Under the pieces are notes generated by a model. It was not told where the DNA came from, did no database searches, and saw nothing but the letters and a program-made list of their open reading frames with translations. A program made the position numbers and the translations under genes. Positions 22,201 through 46,242 of a DNA stretch of 64,000 nucleotides are shown here, piece by piece (position 1 is the stretch's first letter; the number at the start of each line of letters is the position of its first letter). The stretch is taken from the NCBI GenBank assembly GCA_030340625.1, contig JAOPHQ010002924.1, positions 5,001-69,000 on the forward strand, in the 5' to 3' direction. Source of the stretch: Merluccius polli (Eukaryota > Chordata > Actinopteri > Gadiformes > Merlucciidae).

Positions 22201-25200
22201 ATGGCATGATGGTATATGCTGCCATGACAGAGTCTCTCTCTCTCTCTCTGGTGGTGATAGCTGGTTTATCCTGGGTGCCATGATTGCTCTGCACCACATG
22301 TGTGCAGCCCCACCCAGACCAGAGTCTAATCAGTCTGACTCAGGCCAGGTGAGGCTGTAGACCAGCTATCAACACACACTCCACATAGACCTTTTATGAA
22401 GTATTTTCTGTGAGACCCACACCAGTAGTAGTGTTTCCCACAGGATTTTTAGAGACTGGTGGATGGACTTCAAACCCTCCGGAAGATTCATTTTAATGAA
22501 TTTAGCTAAATGCATCAATCTAGTGTACTGTACAACTACATTCTCAATTATTTTATGATGAAAAATGTAAGCCTATTCAGTATCAATCTAAGTATCAAGT
22601 GAATTTGTGAATTTGAACTCACCGGGAGCGAATGTGAACACGGCAAAGGACTCCCCGGTGGACGCCACGGAGGTGACGAGAGAGCGGCGGTGGGAGAAGT
22701 ACTGCGCCAGTATGGTGACGGTGGGCAGGAAGGTGAGGCAGTAGCCCAGGCCTGCGAATACACAAGGGGTACAAAGAAAAGAAAAAGGGGGACATGACAG
22801 CTGACTGTCCTCCCCCACCCCCTCTCCCCCCAAACCCCAACCCCCGCTTGTAGGATGCAACAGGTCTGAGCCATTGGGGTCAAATATCATCAAGGCTGTC
22901 AGGAGTGTCATGTTGTCACCCCAGGGTCAAAGGTCGTGGGGTTTGTGCAGTGGAGAGACGGGCCTGCCGTAACAGCGACCGCTGAAGACAAATGTGTGTG
23001 ATGATAAGAAAAAAAGAGAGACAGAGGAAAGAAAAGAAGAAACAGAGGGTTGGTGAGTTTTCAGTATTGGGAGGGGTTTGGGAAAAAAAGAGTGATGTGG
23101 CTATGAAAGTGAGAGAGCTAGCATTGCATCTGTGAAGGGAAAACAAAGAGGTGAATGCATTCTGAAATGTTTAATTTCTCATTTCATACTTTGTTAACAA
23201 TCTCTCGATAAATACATCATTACCAAATGTGTAGGACATTGTTCATCTTATAGAGATGAAAGACGTCAACCTCGGCACTGCAAGGTATGTGTGATAAATA
23301 CCTGAGACCACTCCAATGGTGATGTACATCTGGTCGATGGAGTTGGTGAAGGCGGAGGTGACAGTGCCCAGGCTTATGAGGACCCCACCCATCATCACCA
23401 CGGGCCGGTAGCCATAGCGGTTGCTCAGTACTGTGGACAGCGGGGCTGAGGGGAACAATTATATTGTTTAGAGCTCTCATATCGTTTATTCAGCTCTGAA
23501 GCATTGATGATTGTGGAGTGTGTGTGGTTGATAGCTGGTTTACAGCATAACCTGGCCTGAGTCAGACTGATTAGACTCTGGGCTGGGTGTTGCATGAGCA
23601 AGCATGGCACCCAGGATAAACCAGCTATCAACAAAGGTGCGTTTCCATCCACCTCTTTTTATTCAAATTCTCAATTCGCAAATAAAAAAACCTGTGTGGA
23701 AATGCCGAAAATACGAATAAGTCTCGAGATATCGATAAAAAGTTTTTACACTTGAGGGATGTGGAAAAGTTGGTGTATCGAAAGTTGGTGTATTGATGAG
23801 AACTGTCATGGCAGTATATTCTATCTGCTCGGCTCCAATAAATATATATTGGATATTGAATGCAACCTCAACCTGTGTCCTGTGTCGGAGGGCCCAAACA
23901 AAAGCCACTTATGTGGTGTGTGTGGCAGGGAAAACTGCTACAATGAGGTATTTGTATTGAATAGGGCTGCCATTACCATTAGTCGCCACGCATTTTGTCT
24001 TTTTCAAGCGGAAATGAAAAGCCCATGGAGATATACTAGAGTGCGTAAAACATCTTGGTCGATTTGGTTTGCCTGGAACACGGCAAGGAATAGACTCAGT
24101 CTGTATGGTTTTGATTTCTTCTTCTTCTACAACAATGTATTTCGTCTTCAAACAGATATGATGTACGTGTTGCATGTAGAGCGGGGAAGTGAGATCCGAT
24201 CACAAGTGGTCACTGGAGACACATGTGGAGATGCATGTTAACGCCAGCTGTGAACTGACGTACTTAGAGCTGTCCACTTGTGATCGGTGCCCCCCAAAAA
24301 ATACATTGAAATAATGACATTAGAAGTGCGACGATTAGTCGACTATCGGCTTGAAATGGCGACTAAGAGTCGACTAAGAAAATCTTTAGTCGGGGGCAGT
24401 CCTATTATTGAATCACAGGTATCGACTCTGAAGTATTGATGGGGTATTGGTGTTGAATCACAGTATCGGCTCTGAAGTATTGATGAGGTATTGGTATTAA
24501 ATCACAGGTATCGGCTCTGAAGTATTGATGAGGCATTGGTATTGAATCACAGGTATCGGCTCTGAAGTATTGATGAGGTATTGGTACACCCAGCCCTAAA
24601 TTTGCAACTGGTGATGACGTATAATTGGGGTGTGTGTTTTTAATTGAATTGAGTGAAATAAAAAAGATACATTTTACTATAAAGCACCAGCCAGTTTACA
24701 TGTTAGTTCCTGTTTACTTTGCATCATCATGGCTCTAGCTGAACTAAACATGCCACAGCCTGGCAACACCTGCAAATGACTGTGACCGCAAAAGACATTT
24801 CCTGGTTTTAACCACTAACTTTGACAACGTTGTAAACTCCCACAAGCAGCAACCTAGAGAGGCGCGCTTTTAGAGAGGGGCGAAAGGGGAAACGGATTTA
24901 TAACACAACACAAAACGAGAGCATCATTGCGAAAGGGAATACAGCACAAGAATCGTTTTATCTCAATTATCTTCTTTTAATAGTTGTTGGAAGTCAAAAT
25001 CGTAATTGAAAATAAAATGTGATTAATCGCCTAGCCCCAATTAAACCCCAACCCTAGAGACAGAGAGAGCAGAGATTCTATCCAATTTTGTCTAATCGAT
25101 TGACCACACATACAGAAAAGGTGTCGAACAACATATGATAACCTTAAGGTGTTTGTGGAGTAAATAAGCACCATTTGACCACAACATGTGATGTGATGTG

Positions 25201-26255
25201 GCTTTTGGCTGAGCTGCGCAATAAAGGAACTCCCTAAGAAAGCCACAAGACATGAAACTGCATGATAAGAACCAACACTCTCTGGACTGTTATATGTGGC
25301 TGAATTCTAGTGTCTTAAGAACCTATGCCTTGATTAGGAGATGATGTTTTCTACTACGTCTCTGCCAATAGTACAGTCTGAGCCACTTACTGAACAGATG
25401 TTTAGAGAAGTTATCGTGAGATTGACATACACAAACAACTATTCTCTCTTCTCTATCAGAGATGAAGTCTGAAATACCGGTCATAAAATGAATGTACATA
25501 GCTTAATTCTATATGCACCTTTTATTTAAAGTAATAATCCTGAAGATTTTCATGTAAATAAATGTCTGTTAAGTCACTATCGCTGAATGAGGTTACACAA
25601 TGGTGATTGAGCCTATGGCTCACTGATAAAAGCCCTTGCATTTGCAGTGTTATGGACGTTACGATCTGGGTGTCGGTGGCGACACACCTGCAATTATCGT
25701 TTATCGTAATCGTGTCGCCAAAAACAACAAAGCGGAAATATTCAAGATTGCCACTGTAATGAGATATCCATTTTTGTACGTATAATATGCACATTTCTTG
25801 TCATATATTTTTTGTACATATACACATTTTTCTATACGTTATTTCCTTAGCATACTTTTTTTGTCGTATATGTTTAATTAAATGTATTCTAAGCTTTCTT
25901 CTATTGCCTTCAAGTGAGCAATTGTAACAGCAACAACTACCGCCCGCCCCCTCCAGGATCAATAAAGGAATCTGAATTTGAATAATGGTAATGACAATGG
26001 GCACCAGATTGAGAACTGACCTGTGAAGGTGAGGATGAAGACGCAAATGGAGACGACCCAGGAGACACGGCTGTTGCTCTCCTCAAACTCTTTCATCAGG
26101 TCTTGGAGAAAGACGCCCAGGCTCTTGATGGTGCCGTAAGTGCACACCTCCACCACGAAGAAGGCTCCTGCCACCGCCCACCCCCAGCCGCCATCAGGCA
26201 CAGCGGGGTACACACAGGGCCCAGTGCAGCCGCCACCACGCACCATACCCTTCAT
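19250..26255 (-). CDS. slc16a6: Monocarboxylate transporter 7 (SLC16A6), 5 coding exons, 551 aa
   Basis: Coding exons on the minus strand are 26,255-26,021, 23,445-23,302, 22,751-22,623, 20,866-19,976 and 19,506-19,250. All have GT-AG junctions in phase (1656 nt including stop). The protein starts at the ATG at 26,255; CCCCCAG about 20 bp upstream looks like a 3' splice site after a non-coding exon, so I prefer this over the upstream ATG at 26,309. Residues 20-26 are PDGGWGW, the MCT signature in TM1. Next come SNSRVSWVVSICVFILTFTAPLS, NRYGYRPVVMMGG, GLGYCLTFLPTVTILAQYF, RRSLVTSVASTGESFAVF, a long acidic central loop, then LLDFSVL, FICYSLFGLFATLGFFAPQLYII, AEVFGRLSVGVVLSRL and FIQSFAGLAGPPLGGWLVD. 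The order and wording match SLC16A6 closely. It is a 12-TM plasma-membrane carrier, reported to move ketone bodies or taurine in vertebrates. The a/b teleost paralogue is not resolved. Confidence 0.93.
21024..22103. mobile_element. Non-autonomous DNA transposon in slc16a6 intron 3
   Basis: The ends are weakly inverted (GTGTTGTTTTTGGCGG at 21,026 against the complement of GACGAAAGCAACAC at about 22,101). The interior is filled with reiterated TTTTAGTC(TAGTC) words on the left and CGTCGTCAACAAACC-type words inverted on the right, a common teleost repeat style. It has no ORF and contains a smaller nested element. Confidence 0.5.
21516..21781. mobile_element. Small nested MITE (~265 bp)
   Basis: GGCCTTTACACACCG near 21,519 is matched by CGGTGTGTAAAGGCC near 21,763-21,778. 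It lies inside the larger element at 21,024-22,103. Confidence 0.6.
22106..22395 (-). repeat. Dispersed ~300-450-bp repeat, copy 2 (inverted)
   Basis: Same blocks as copy 1 but on the minus strand (GCACCCAGGATAAACCAGC reads at about 22,280 as its complement). It abuts the end of the transposon at 22,103 and lies in slc16a6 intron 3. Confidence 0.75.
23500..23945 (+). repeat. Dispersed ~300-450-bp repeat, copy 3, split by another insertion
   Basis: Begins TTGTGGAGTGTGTGTGGTTG and ends with GTGTCGGAGGGCCCAAACAAAAGCCACT. Between about 23,637 and 23,804 it is interrupted by a block starting GTGCGTTTCCATCCACC. The family sequence resumes at TGTCATGGCAGTATATT. In slc16a6 intron 1. Confidence 0.7.
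24411..24590 (+). repeat. Short tandem array, 45-bp unit x4
   Basis: Four copies of a unit starting AATCACAGGTATCGGCTCTG, with an ATTGATGAGGTATTGG part, in slc16a6 intron 1. Confidence 0.85.
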
Positions 26256-29132
26256 GGTCCTCTGACCTGACCGCCTGGGGGCAACAACGGCTGCTTTAGC
26301 ACAGAGCATTTAAAAGGTGCTTTTTAACTTTTCCCACCCTAGTGTTTCAAAGTGGTATTATTTTTGCGCTGCTGCTGCTTTCCTCAGAGCCTAGCGACCA
26401 CAACCAACACAAGATGCGCATCTGTTTGGAAATCTCCACGAAAGAAACGATCAACACTTTGGAAATAAGAAAGAAAGAAGCATGTTCACTGAGGAGGTAA
26501 AGTGAAATTGGCATAATTGTAATTGGGAACAGGCAAAAGCTATTGTAATGATGTGCATTGCATAGTAATAACATTGTTTGAGTATTGCTTCGCACAAACA
26601 AGTATCGGCAGCAGGGGTTGGCGTCAGGGGGAGTAGAAGGAAACATTAGAAGAAAAAAACGTGAGTTTATTCATTCATTTAGTTTATAATGGAGACATGA
26701 AAGCAGATACAAATTCTTTAGTATGTGTTGAGAACAGTGAACTGGGTTGGTAGCCTGACTGGATCAACTGGCGAGTCGGGACATGAGGTTTATTCAGGTA
26801 GTATACTCAATGCAAAAATGTAGTGTAGGCAGATATAAGTACTGTCATCAGATGGGCTTTACTTGGTTGTTCCACCATGGGGATAGCTACCGGGTAAACA
26901 AAAGCGCTATTCCTCCTGGTTTGGTTGACGCACTTCCTTTGTGCCGTAAAGTGAGCCTTCATTTTTCCTGGAAGATCGTACCCGGTGGCAGACAGAGCTG
27001 CATAGTGAAAGCGAGGCTTATAGGGAAGCTAAGGGAACCAATCTAAACGCCGATGGTGTCATTACTCTGTAGCCATTACACTGTGCAATCAACATTTACT
27101 TCATATTGACACGTTAAAGCAAAAAAGTTGTCTACAGAACACTCAATCCAGTTAGAGTAGCAGCCAAGAAGACCAGTGCTCATAAAGTGTGCAGAGCCTC
27201 AACAACCTGTCCTAAAGCCTTTGCAAAACCTAGTTTTGCAGATAGTCAGTCAAATATACTGCCATATGGTAGGCAGGGACTCGTAACATATATTTAATTA
27301 ATTTTCAATTGACAATATTTACCCGTATTTATGCAAAGTGGCATAGTGGCTGTGGCAAGTGATTTCTGTACGTCAAGTGACATTTGTCCAGATACATATA
27401 GACAGCTGAGCGTTTGTGTGTTGCGAGTGTTTTGCAATGCAAAATACTGTCAGCTATATAGTCTTGCATCACATTTTTTGGGATGAATTTTTTTTGGAGG
27501 TGGCATTTCCATATAGATCAGTAAAGATAACTCCTATCTTGTCTCTAACATGTAGGTCATCGACAAGGTTACCGTCTATGCTCGGTAGACACACCCTTGA
27601 GGGAGACCATACCTTATAATACACCCATATACTAGACCAGACCTTATAATACACATATGAGGTAGACCCAGACCTTATAATGCATTCATGAGGTAGACCC
27701 AGACCTTATAATACACCCATATACTAGACCAGACCTTATAATGCACCCATGAGGTAGACCCAGACCTTATAATACATCCTTCAGCTAGACCCAGACCTTA
27801 TAATACATCCTTCAGCTAGACCCAGACCTTATAATACACCCTTCAGCTAGACCCAGACCTTATAATACATCCTTCAGCTAGACCCAGACCTTATAATACA
27901 CCCTTCAGCTAGACCCAGACCTTATAATACACCCTTCAGCTAGACCCAGACCTTATAATACATCCTTCAGCTAGACCCAGTCCTTATAATACACCCATGA
28001 GGTAGACCCAGACCTTATAATACATCCTTCAGCTAGACCCAGACCTTATAATACACCCATGAGGTAGACCCAGACCTTATAATACATCATTCAGCTAGAC
28101 CCAGACCTTATAATACATCATTCAGCTAGACCCAGACCTTATAATACATCCTTCAGCTAGACCCAGACCTTATAATACATCCTTCAGCTAGACCCAGACC
28201 TTATAATACACCCACGAGATAGACCAGACTATGGTGGGCTGAGACTTCCGCACTGCAGTGCCGAGGAAACATGGGGTCGCTTTTTTTACTTGACGTCACG
28301 TCGCCGGCACGCGGAGAACTGACGTGGTGTAACAGGTATTACATTACATTACAGCACGTCGATGTTACAATTACATTTACATTGAACTGAGACGTATCGG
28401 TCAATTTCTACTAACGGGTTGAAGTAAAGCATAAAAGCTCTTCTCGAGCATCTCAAGATGACACCCGGCCATTTCCTGTATAACGGACGGTGTAGTAAGG
28501 GGATGTGGAAGCAGTACCGCGTGATCCGGTCCTCGGAGGGCAGCAGCAGGTCTCTCCCAGCAGCTTCAGTCCAGACTGGTGGTCACCACACCCGCTTACA
28601 TCCAGCACATCGTCCCGCTAGCACTCCGTTGCCAACGTGAGGGACGGCCATGCTCAGTATAAACATAGCCTATCTCGCTCAATGTTGTATTTACAAAACG
28701 TAAGCTTTTTGTTCAGCTTAATATATAATGTATAAAGGAGTGCTATTCTTTGTATCGCCTCTGCATCATTAACATTGTCGTTATCTTCTGAGTTGCGCTC
28801 TTGTCTCTATATCTCTTTATATACCGTCTGGAGCCGGTAGTCACATGCGCACGCGAGTCTCCTAGCCTCCAGCCCGCGCATTTCCTCTCACGTCGTCATG
28901 GAGACAGTAGCGTGCGGCTCATGTGGGCAGGTGGGGCGACGAACCACCTACTTGCAATAGCAGGCTCCCAAAAAAATTGTTCCTCCAAAAATCCTTGCTC
29001 CAGCTCCATGAATCTATTTCTAATAATATTTGCATCACATGAACTATCTATAGTTTCTGTAGACCTTTACACTATTTTTGGTACGTTGACATCAAGTTTT
29101 GGATGGTGGCAATTCTACTTGAGCGTAATCTT
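26256..29132. other. Region upstream of slc16a6 up to the inverted duplication
   Basis: Presumed slc16a6 5' UTR and promoter side (no core promoter identified), AT-rich unique sequence, then the minisatellite and a CpG-richer block at about 28,220-28,930. A 60-codon frame at 28,458-28,640 is too short and unmatched to call. No coding exon is supported. Confidence 0.5.
27600..28226 (+). repeat. 31-bp minisatellite, about 20 copies
   Basis: The unit reads CAGACCTTATAATACATCCT followed by TCAGCTAGACC. Variants replace ATCCTTCAGC by ACCCTTCAGC or ACCCATGAGG, so at least three sub-types are intermingled. The first units (27,600-27,760) are more diverged. Confidence 0.92.
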
Positions 29133-29299
29133 TCAATGTTGGGGCGGTTCAACTCAACGGTCGCGCTCCTCCGTATGTTCATCACGTAACCCTGCAGGCT
29201 GCAATAGGGATTTCAGCCCGCGCTAATAGAGTCCTATATGGTCGTCAACTTATCCGCCCCATGCTCAACTAGAATTACTCCGCCAATAGACCCTTTCAT

Positions 29300-29760
29300 T
29301 GTTTGTAAACATTCCAAGCCACGAGAATGCGCACACGTCTTTTCGCGCCTAATGGGGTCAGAAAACAAAGTGAAGTACAGTCAACGATTCTCCTCAGAAT
29401 ATTTCCGAATATGCTCTCTCGTTGCCGATTAAGGACCGGGAATAATATCTCAACAAATTGGTATTGGCTGATGGCGATAGTTTGCCAGACCCAGCTTCCA
29501 TTAAAGATTGGGTTAATTAGCGTCAAGGGAAGAAGACATCGTTGTACAAGGCATGGGTGGTCTACAACAAGGAGAAGTGCTACATTCACACGGCTAACTG
29601 CACCTGCATGGCGGGGTAAGTTTATTTATTTATTCTTAAACCAGTGGACAATGTCCTAATCTGGTCAACGCCACTGCTGGTCCTATTTTCACATCCAACA
29701 GCGCTACAGGTCGGCATTTTAGACTTTTTGTTTGGACTTCGTTAGTGGAAGTCTATGTGA
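29300..29760. pseudogene. Decayed THAP-like and SWIM-like transposon fragments
   Basis: On the plus strand (about 29,475-29,617) a broken frame reads LPDPASIKDWVN, a stop, then SLYKAWVVYNKEK and HTANCTCMAG before a GTAAG donor. The CxCxxG-type end resembles a SWIM zinc-finger exon. On the minus strand (about 29,722-29,640) a frame begins MPTCSAVGCENRTSSG, like the C2CH start of a THAP domain, but it stops soon after. Both are mirrored near 63,409-63,660. Confidence 0.4.
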
Positions 29761-30283
29761 GTAGGTGTTTTTCTGACCCCAAGACGCGTGCGCATATTTC
29801 TGTGACGTTGCACTCGAAGGGGTCTATGCACTTCGTTACTGTATTATACAGCTCGAGCTAAAGATGATTCCAGACTGTTGGTGTTTCCATTGCACATACT
29901 AATTCGCCCGACATCATGCATGTGTTGCGGCTGACACGTTCAAAGCTTCAAAGCACGTTCGGTATTTTTGTTCATAATTAGTTTAGTTAACATCTATTAA
30001 TGTAGCTCAAAAATACACATTAAAAAACATATTGTGGGCGTGGTCGGCCACACGGGTAGCTTTGCCCCACTGAAATTGAGGCTCACCGCACGCTACTGCA
30101 TGGAGATACATCACACATCACCGTATCCTTATCCATATTCTTTCTTCCTTCGTCATTTCGTTGTGCTGTCCGAACGTAAAGTAAGGACTATTATGCTAAT
30201 AATAATTTAATATTAATTATTTTAATATATATTAAATTGTATTAATTGTAGTGTGCGGTGTACATCCATTGCTACATGTTTCT

Positions 30284-31328
30284 TAAAGGTCTCATTCCGC
30301 GAGAAACAGTTTAATACTTGTTTTTGTTGAAATACTATAGGTCTCACCGAGTTGCATGTGCGTGCTGCGCGTGAAAACGTTCTTCTACCCCCATTGCCTG
30401 TATTTGGCAATGAAAGAACAGAGAAAAAAACACTGAGAAAAATCAGCGGATGAGAAAAGCCCCACGGATTGACGTCAGTCCGTGAATTAGTATTCATGGC
30501 CTCGCCTCCGCTACCGCCCACCGAAAGTCAGGAAGTAGCAGGACTGTGCAACCATAGACATATATACATAGACGCCTCATGACGTGATGGAACGTAACCC
30601 AGCGTCGCCGCCATATTGGTAGGGAGTCCTCACTCTAGTCTAGCATAGGAGTCAACGGGAGAGCAAGCTATGCCAGTATGTTGTGCAGCTTACGGCGCAG
30701 TATTGACACCAGATCGTGTGGGATTACCTTTAACAAGTAAGATTGAACAATAATTCTTATTATTTAAAAAAAAAAAAATAATAAAAAAAAATTTGTCCTG
30801 TATCATAAATAAATCTCTGCCATTTGTAACAAACCAAACCGTGTGAAAATCCGGTAACAATTCGGGGAGTTATGCTTATTATTGTAGTTGGGGATACGCC
30901 TTCCTCCATAGAAATGAATGCACTGGGCCCCCCTCCAAGATGGCGGCCGCGCTGCTACGTCAGCTCTAACGGGCAGCGTCAGTCTATGAGGCGTCTATGT
31001 ATATATGTCTATGTGTGCAACAGCACAGTCGCGATTCTCGACTCGTCTCGCACTAGTTGAATATGGAGCGGAAAAATCCTCACTGCGCACTGGAGGTAGC
31101 GTCACAGTGCTGTTAGCCAACCAGAGGCGAGTTCATTAGCATGTCATGCATATTCATGATGAGAGGCGAAATCGTGTCGTTCGCCCCCCCCCACCTCCCC
31201 CACCAAACTAAAACAGCATGAAACAGGCGCGGCAGAGCATTTTTTTAACCAAAACCGGTACTGAGGGTATTTATTAACACTAGAGACCACCGCAAAATTA
31301 ATGAAAAAACGATGAGATGAGACCTTTA
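30284..31328. mobile_element. Element with TTAAAGGTCTCAT ends enclosing a P-like MITE
   Basis: TTAAAGGTCTCAT at about 30,283-30,296 is inverted as ATGAGACCTTTAAA at about 31,315-31,329. Removing the nested 461-bp element and its duplicated target leaves about 575 bp. Non-coding. Confidence 0.55.
30553..31013. mobile_element. P-element-like MITE with perfect TIRs and 8-bp target duplication
   Basis: The 28-bp ends are perfectly inverted (CATAGACATATATACATAGA at 30,553 and the complement ending at 31,013). TGTGCAAC directly flanks both sides (30,545-30,552 and 31,014-31,021). The 8-bp duplication fits P (or hAT) elements. An internal frame from 30,670 starts MPVCCAAYGAVLTPDRVG and ends at a GTAAG donor. 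It looks like the first exon of a THAP-bearing P transposase with the second metal-ligand Cys lost. The mirrored copy is at about 62,108-62,568. Confidence 0.8.
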
Positions 31329-31742
31329 AAATTGCATCCACGTTTCCCTCACTTGTGTCCTTTCTTGCGTCTTAGTCCCGCCCACCGAGGATGCATAGAG
31401 AGACGAAGGAAGAGTTGAGAGGAAACGAGGAAATGAGGAAATGTTTTTAGAGAAATGAGACGACCTTTCCTTTGAAGCGTCATGTGAAGCTCTGTCCGTT
31501 TTGGATGACGGCAGCACAGCTGATCTGCTGTCAGCGTTACATTCACACTGACACAAACAGTAGCCCTTCATCTTCATTTAGACACATTTATCTTGTTGCC
31601 TCTTCTATTCATTACTTGCTTTCCCTTGTTGGGTTTTTATTGTAACTGTCACTCTTCCTATTTTCATTTTTATGGAAAGCACTTGAACTGAAAAGTGCTA
31701 TAAACATTAAGTTATTATGATTATTATGATTATTATGATTGC

Positions 31743-31782
<40 letters not shown>

Positions 31783-32210
31783 ACAAGAAGCATACAATAA
31801 CGGCCACTTGTATTGTTTCGCTGCCATCTCGTTCAAATGTGCCAGATGTTAGGGGCGGAGTTATAACAACATGGCGTTCTGCTGTGGAGAGTAACGGCAG
31901 AAACGGGAAGGATGCTCCCGTGTCTCCTCGCTCCTACCTTCTCAGCAAGGAAATAGCAAATAAGGGACACAGAAGAACCCCTTGTCATTTACCGAAGAAT
32001 GCGCATGCGCATTGGAGTAAATGCGCAATACGAGTACAATCGATCTGGGAACTCTCATATAGACAAACCAATTGCTGTTATGTGACATCATCAAGACACG
32101 TCCCCTCATTAACATATGGATGAAGAAATACAGGAATAAATGAAAACAGAAATAAATAAATAAATGAATAGGGTAATAAATAAAAACAAATAAATAAAAA
32201 CAAATACATG

Positions 32211-32215
<5 letters not shown>

Positions 32216-32282
<67 letters not shown>
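32216..32282. repeat. (TA)n microsatellite
   Basis: About 66 bp of alternating TA, mirrored at about 60,828-60,895, where it is interrupted by several extra or missing bases. Confidence 0.95.
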
Positions 32283-32284
<2 letters not shown>

Positions 32285-32341
32285 CATGCGTGTGTTAATA
32301 CAATTTCATAAAACATAATTACTCCTGATGGACTTTATAAT

Positions 32342-33690
32342 AGAAGGAATTTTAAGAAGGGGGACCGGAGGGTGTGTTCCAACTATAGGGGGATCACACT
32401 CCTCAGCCTCCCTGGTAAGGTCTATTCAGGGGTGCTGGAGAGGAGGGTCCGTCGGATAGTCGAACCTCGGATCCAGGAGGAGCAATGTGGTTTTCGTCCA
32501 GGCCGTGGAACAGTGGACCAGCTCTACACCCTCTGCAGGATCCTTGAGGGTGCATGGGAGTTTGCCCAACCAGTCCACATGTGCTTTGTGGACTTGGAGA
32601 AGGCATTCGACCGTGTCCCTCGGGGAGTCCTGTGGGGGGTTCTCCGGGAGTATGGGGTATCGGACCCCCTAATACGGGCTGTCCGTTCCCTGTATGACCG
32701 GTGTCAGAGCTTGGTCCGCATTGCCGGTAATAAGTCGGACTTGTTTCCAGTGAGGGTTGGACTCCGCCAGGGCTGCCCTTTGTCACCGATCCTGTTCATA
32801 ATTTTTATGGACAGGATTTCTAGGCACAGCCAGGGCGTTGAGGGGGTCCGGTTTGGTGACCTCAGGATTGGGTCTCTGCTTTTTGCGGATGATGTGGTCC
32901 TGATGGCTTCATCAGACCGTGACCTCCAACTCTCGCTGGACAGGTTCGCAGCCGAGTGTGAAGCGGTCGGGATGAGAATCAGCACCTCCAAGTCCGAGTC
33001 CATGGTCCTCAACCGGAAAAGGGTGGAGTGCACCCTCCGGGTCGGGGATGAGATCCTGCCCCAAGTGGAGGAGTTCAAGTACCTCGGGGTCATGTTCACG
33101 AGTGAGGGGAGGATGGAGCGGGAGATCGACAGGCGGATCGGTGCGGCGTCTGCAGTAATGCGGACTCTGCACAGATCCGTCGTGGTGAAGAGGGAGCTGA
33201 GCCGAAAGGCAAAGCTCTCGATTTACCAGTCGATCTACGTTCCTGCCCTCACCTGTGGTCATGAGCTTTGGGTAATGACCGAAAGAACGAGATCGCGAGT
33301 ACAAGCGGCCGAAATGAGCTTTCTCCGCAGGGTGGCTGGGCTCTCCCTTAGAGATAGGGTGAGAAGCTCGGTCATCCGGGAGGAGCTCGGAGTAGACCCG
33401 CTACTCCTCCGCGTTGAGAGGAGCCAGATGAGGTGGGCATCTAGTTAGGATGCCTCCCGGACGCCTCCCTGGTGAGGTGTTCAGGGCACGTCCCACTGGT
33501 AGGAGACCCCGGGGAAGACCCAGGACACGCTGGAGAGACTATGTCTCTCGGCTGGCCTGGGAACGCCTCGGGATCCCCCAGGAAGAGCTGGACGAAGTAA
33601 CTGGGGAAAGGGAAGTCTGGGCTTCCCTGCTTAGGCTGCTGCCCCCGCGACCCGACCCCGGATAAGCGGAAGAAAATGGATGGATGGATG
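32342..33690 (+). mobile_element. Rex3 retroposon (RTE clade), 5'-truncated, with target duplication
   Basis: The element starts mid-RT and ends with ATAAGCGGAAGAAAATGGAT followed by GATG-type repeats, the Rex3 3' tail. GGACTTTATAAT flanks both sides (about 32,329-32,341 and 33,690-33,702), a target-site duplication that proves a retrotransposition event. The right-arm mirror is 59,391 to about 60,752. Confidence 0.9.
32372..33665 (+). pseudogene. Rex3 reverse transcriptase C-terminal part, one frameshift
   Basis: The 358-codon frame 32,372-33,448 holds NYRGITLLSLPGKVYSG, QCGFRPGRGTVDQLYTL, CFVDLEKAFDRVPRG, GLRQGCPLSPILFIIFMD, SLLFADDVVLMASS, EEFKYLGVMFTSEG and REIDRRIGAASAVM. A small deletion near 33,438 (RW then a shift) stops it. 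The other frame then continues MPPGRLPGEVFRARPTGRRP to the normal Rex3 end LLRLLPPRPDPG at 33,665. No endonuclease domain remains, so it cannot move itself. Confidence 0.88.
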
Positions 33691-33702
33691 GACTTTATAA
33701 TG

Positions 33703-45681
<11,979 letters not shown>

Positions 45682-46242
45682 CTGCAACACACACACACAC
45701 ACACACACAGTTACAAAAGGTATTTCAATCTGCCATATAACAAACTTATCACATGCTCACATGGACACACAGACACCATGCGGGCACACGCATACACTCT
45801 CACTCTCTCTATTTCCATCTCGCTTTTTCTCTCTCACAAACATCAAATGTCACAACATGAAATTACATGTTTATTTATTGCACTCCTCATTTCAGGTTGG
45901 ACTCGTGCAAATATAAGGGGAAATTCTTCCACTGTCACAGACTTTGAGAGTACAATACTCCACATTTGTTTTGGTCAAAACAGGACAAAACTATATTTGT
46001 TTTTGAAAGGTCGGCGAGTTTTTTTGCATCACATCTGTTTTCACACTGTCATTATCACCCGTGAGTTTTCTGAATGGTTGTGTAAGTTTCAGCTTTCAAC
46101 ATGTGGTAACCTGTAGACATGTCTATGCCAAAGCACATTATTATAGGCCCTACATTTTATGTCATCGGAATTGTAATGATCCGACGACATGTCTTTATTT
46201 TGGGGGTATAATAAATATATTTTTTAAGGATAAACTGTGAGG

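Noticed and set aside
27600..28226. Regular short repeats that might suggest a CRISPR array
   Set aside because: Units are head-to-tail with no spacers, and the context is a vertebrate genome; this is a minisatellite.
28458..28640. 60-codon ORF in a CpG-rich block followed by GTGAGGG
   Set aside because: Could be a first exon, but there is no recognisable family, no downstream partner exon and no Kozak support strong enough to call.
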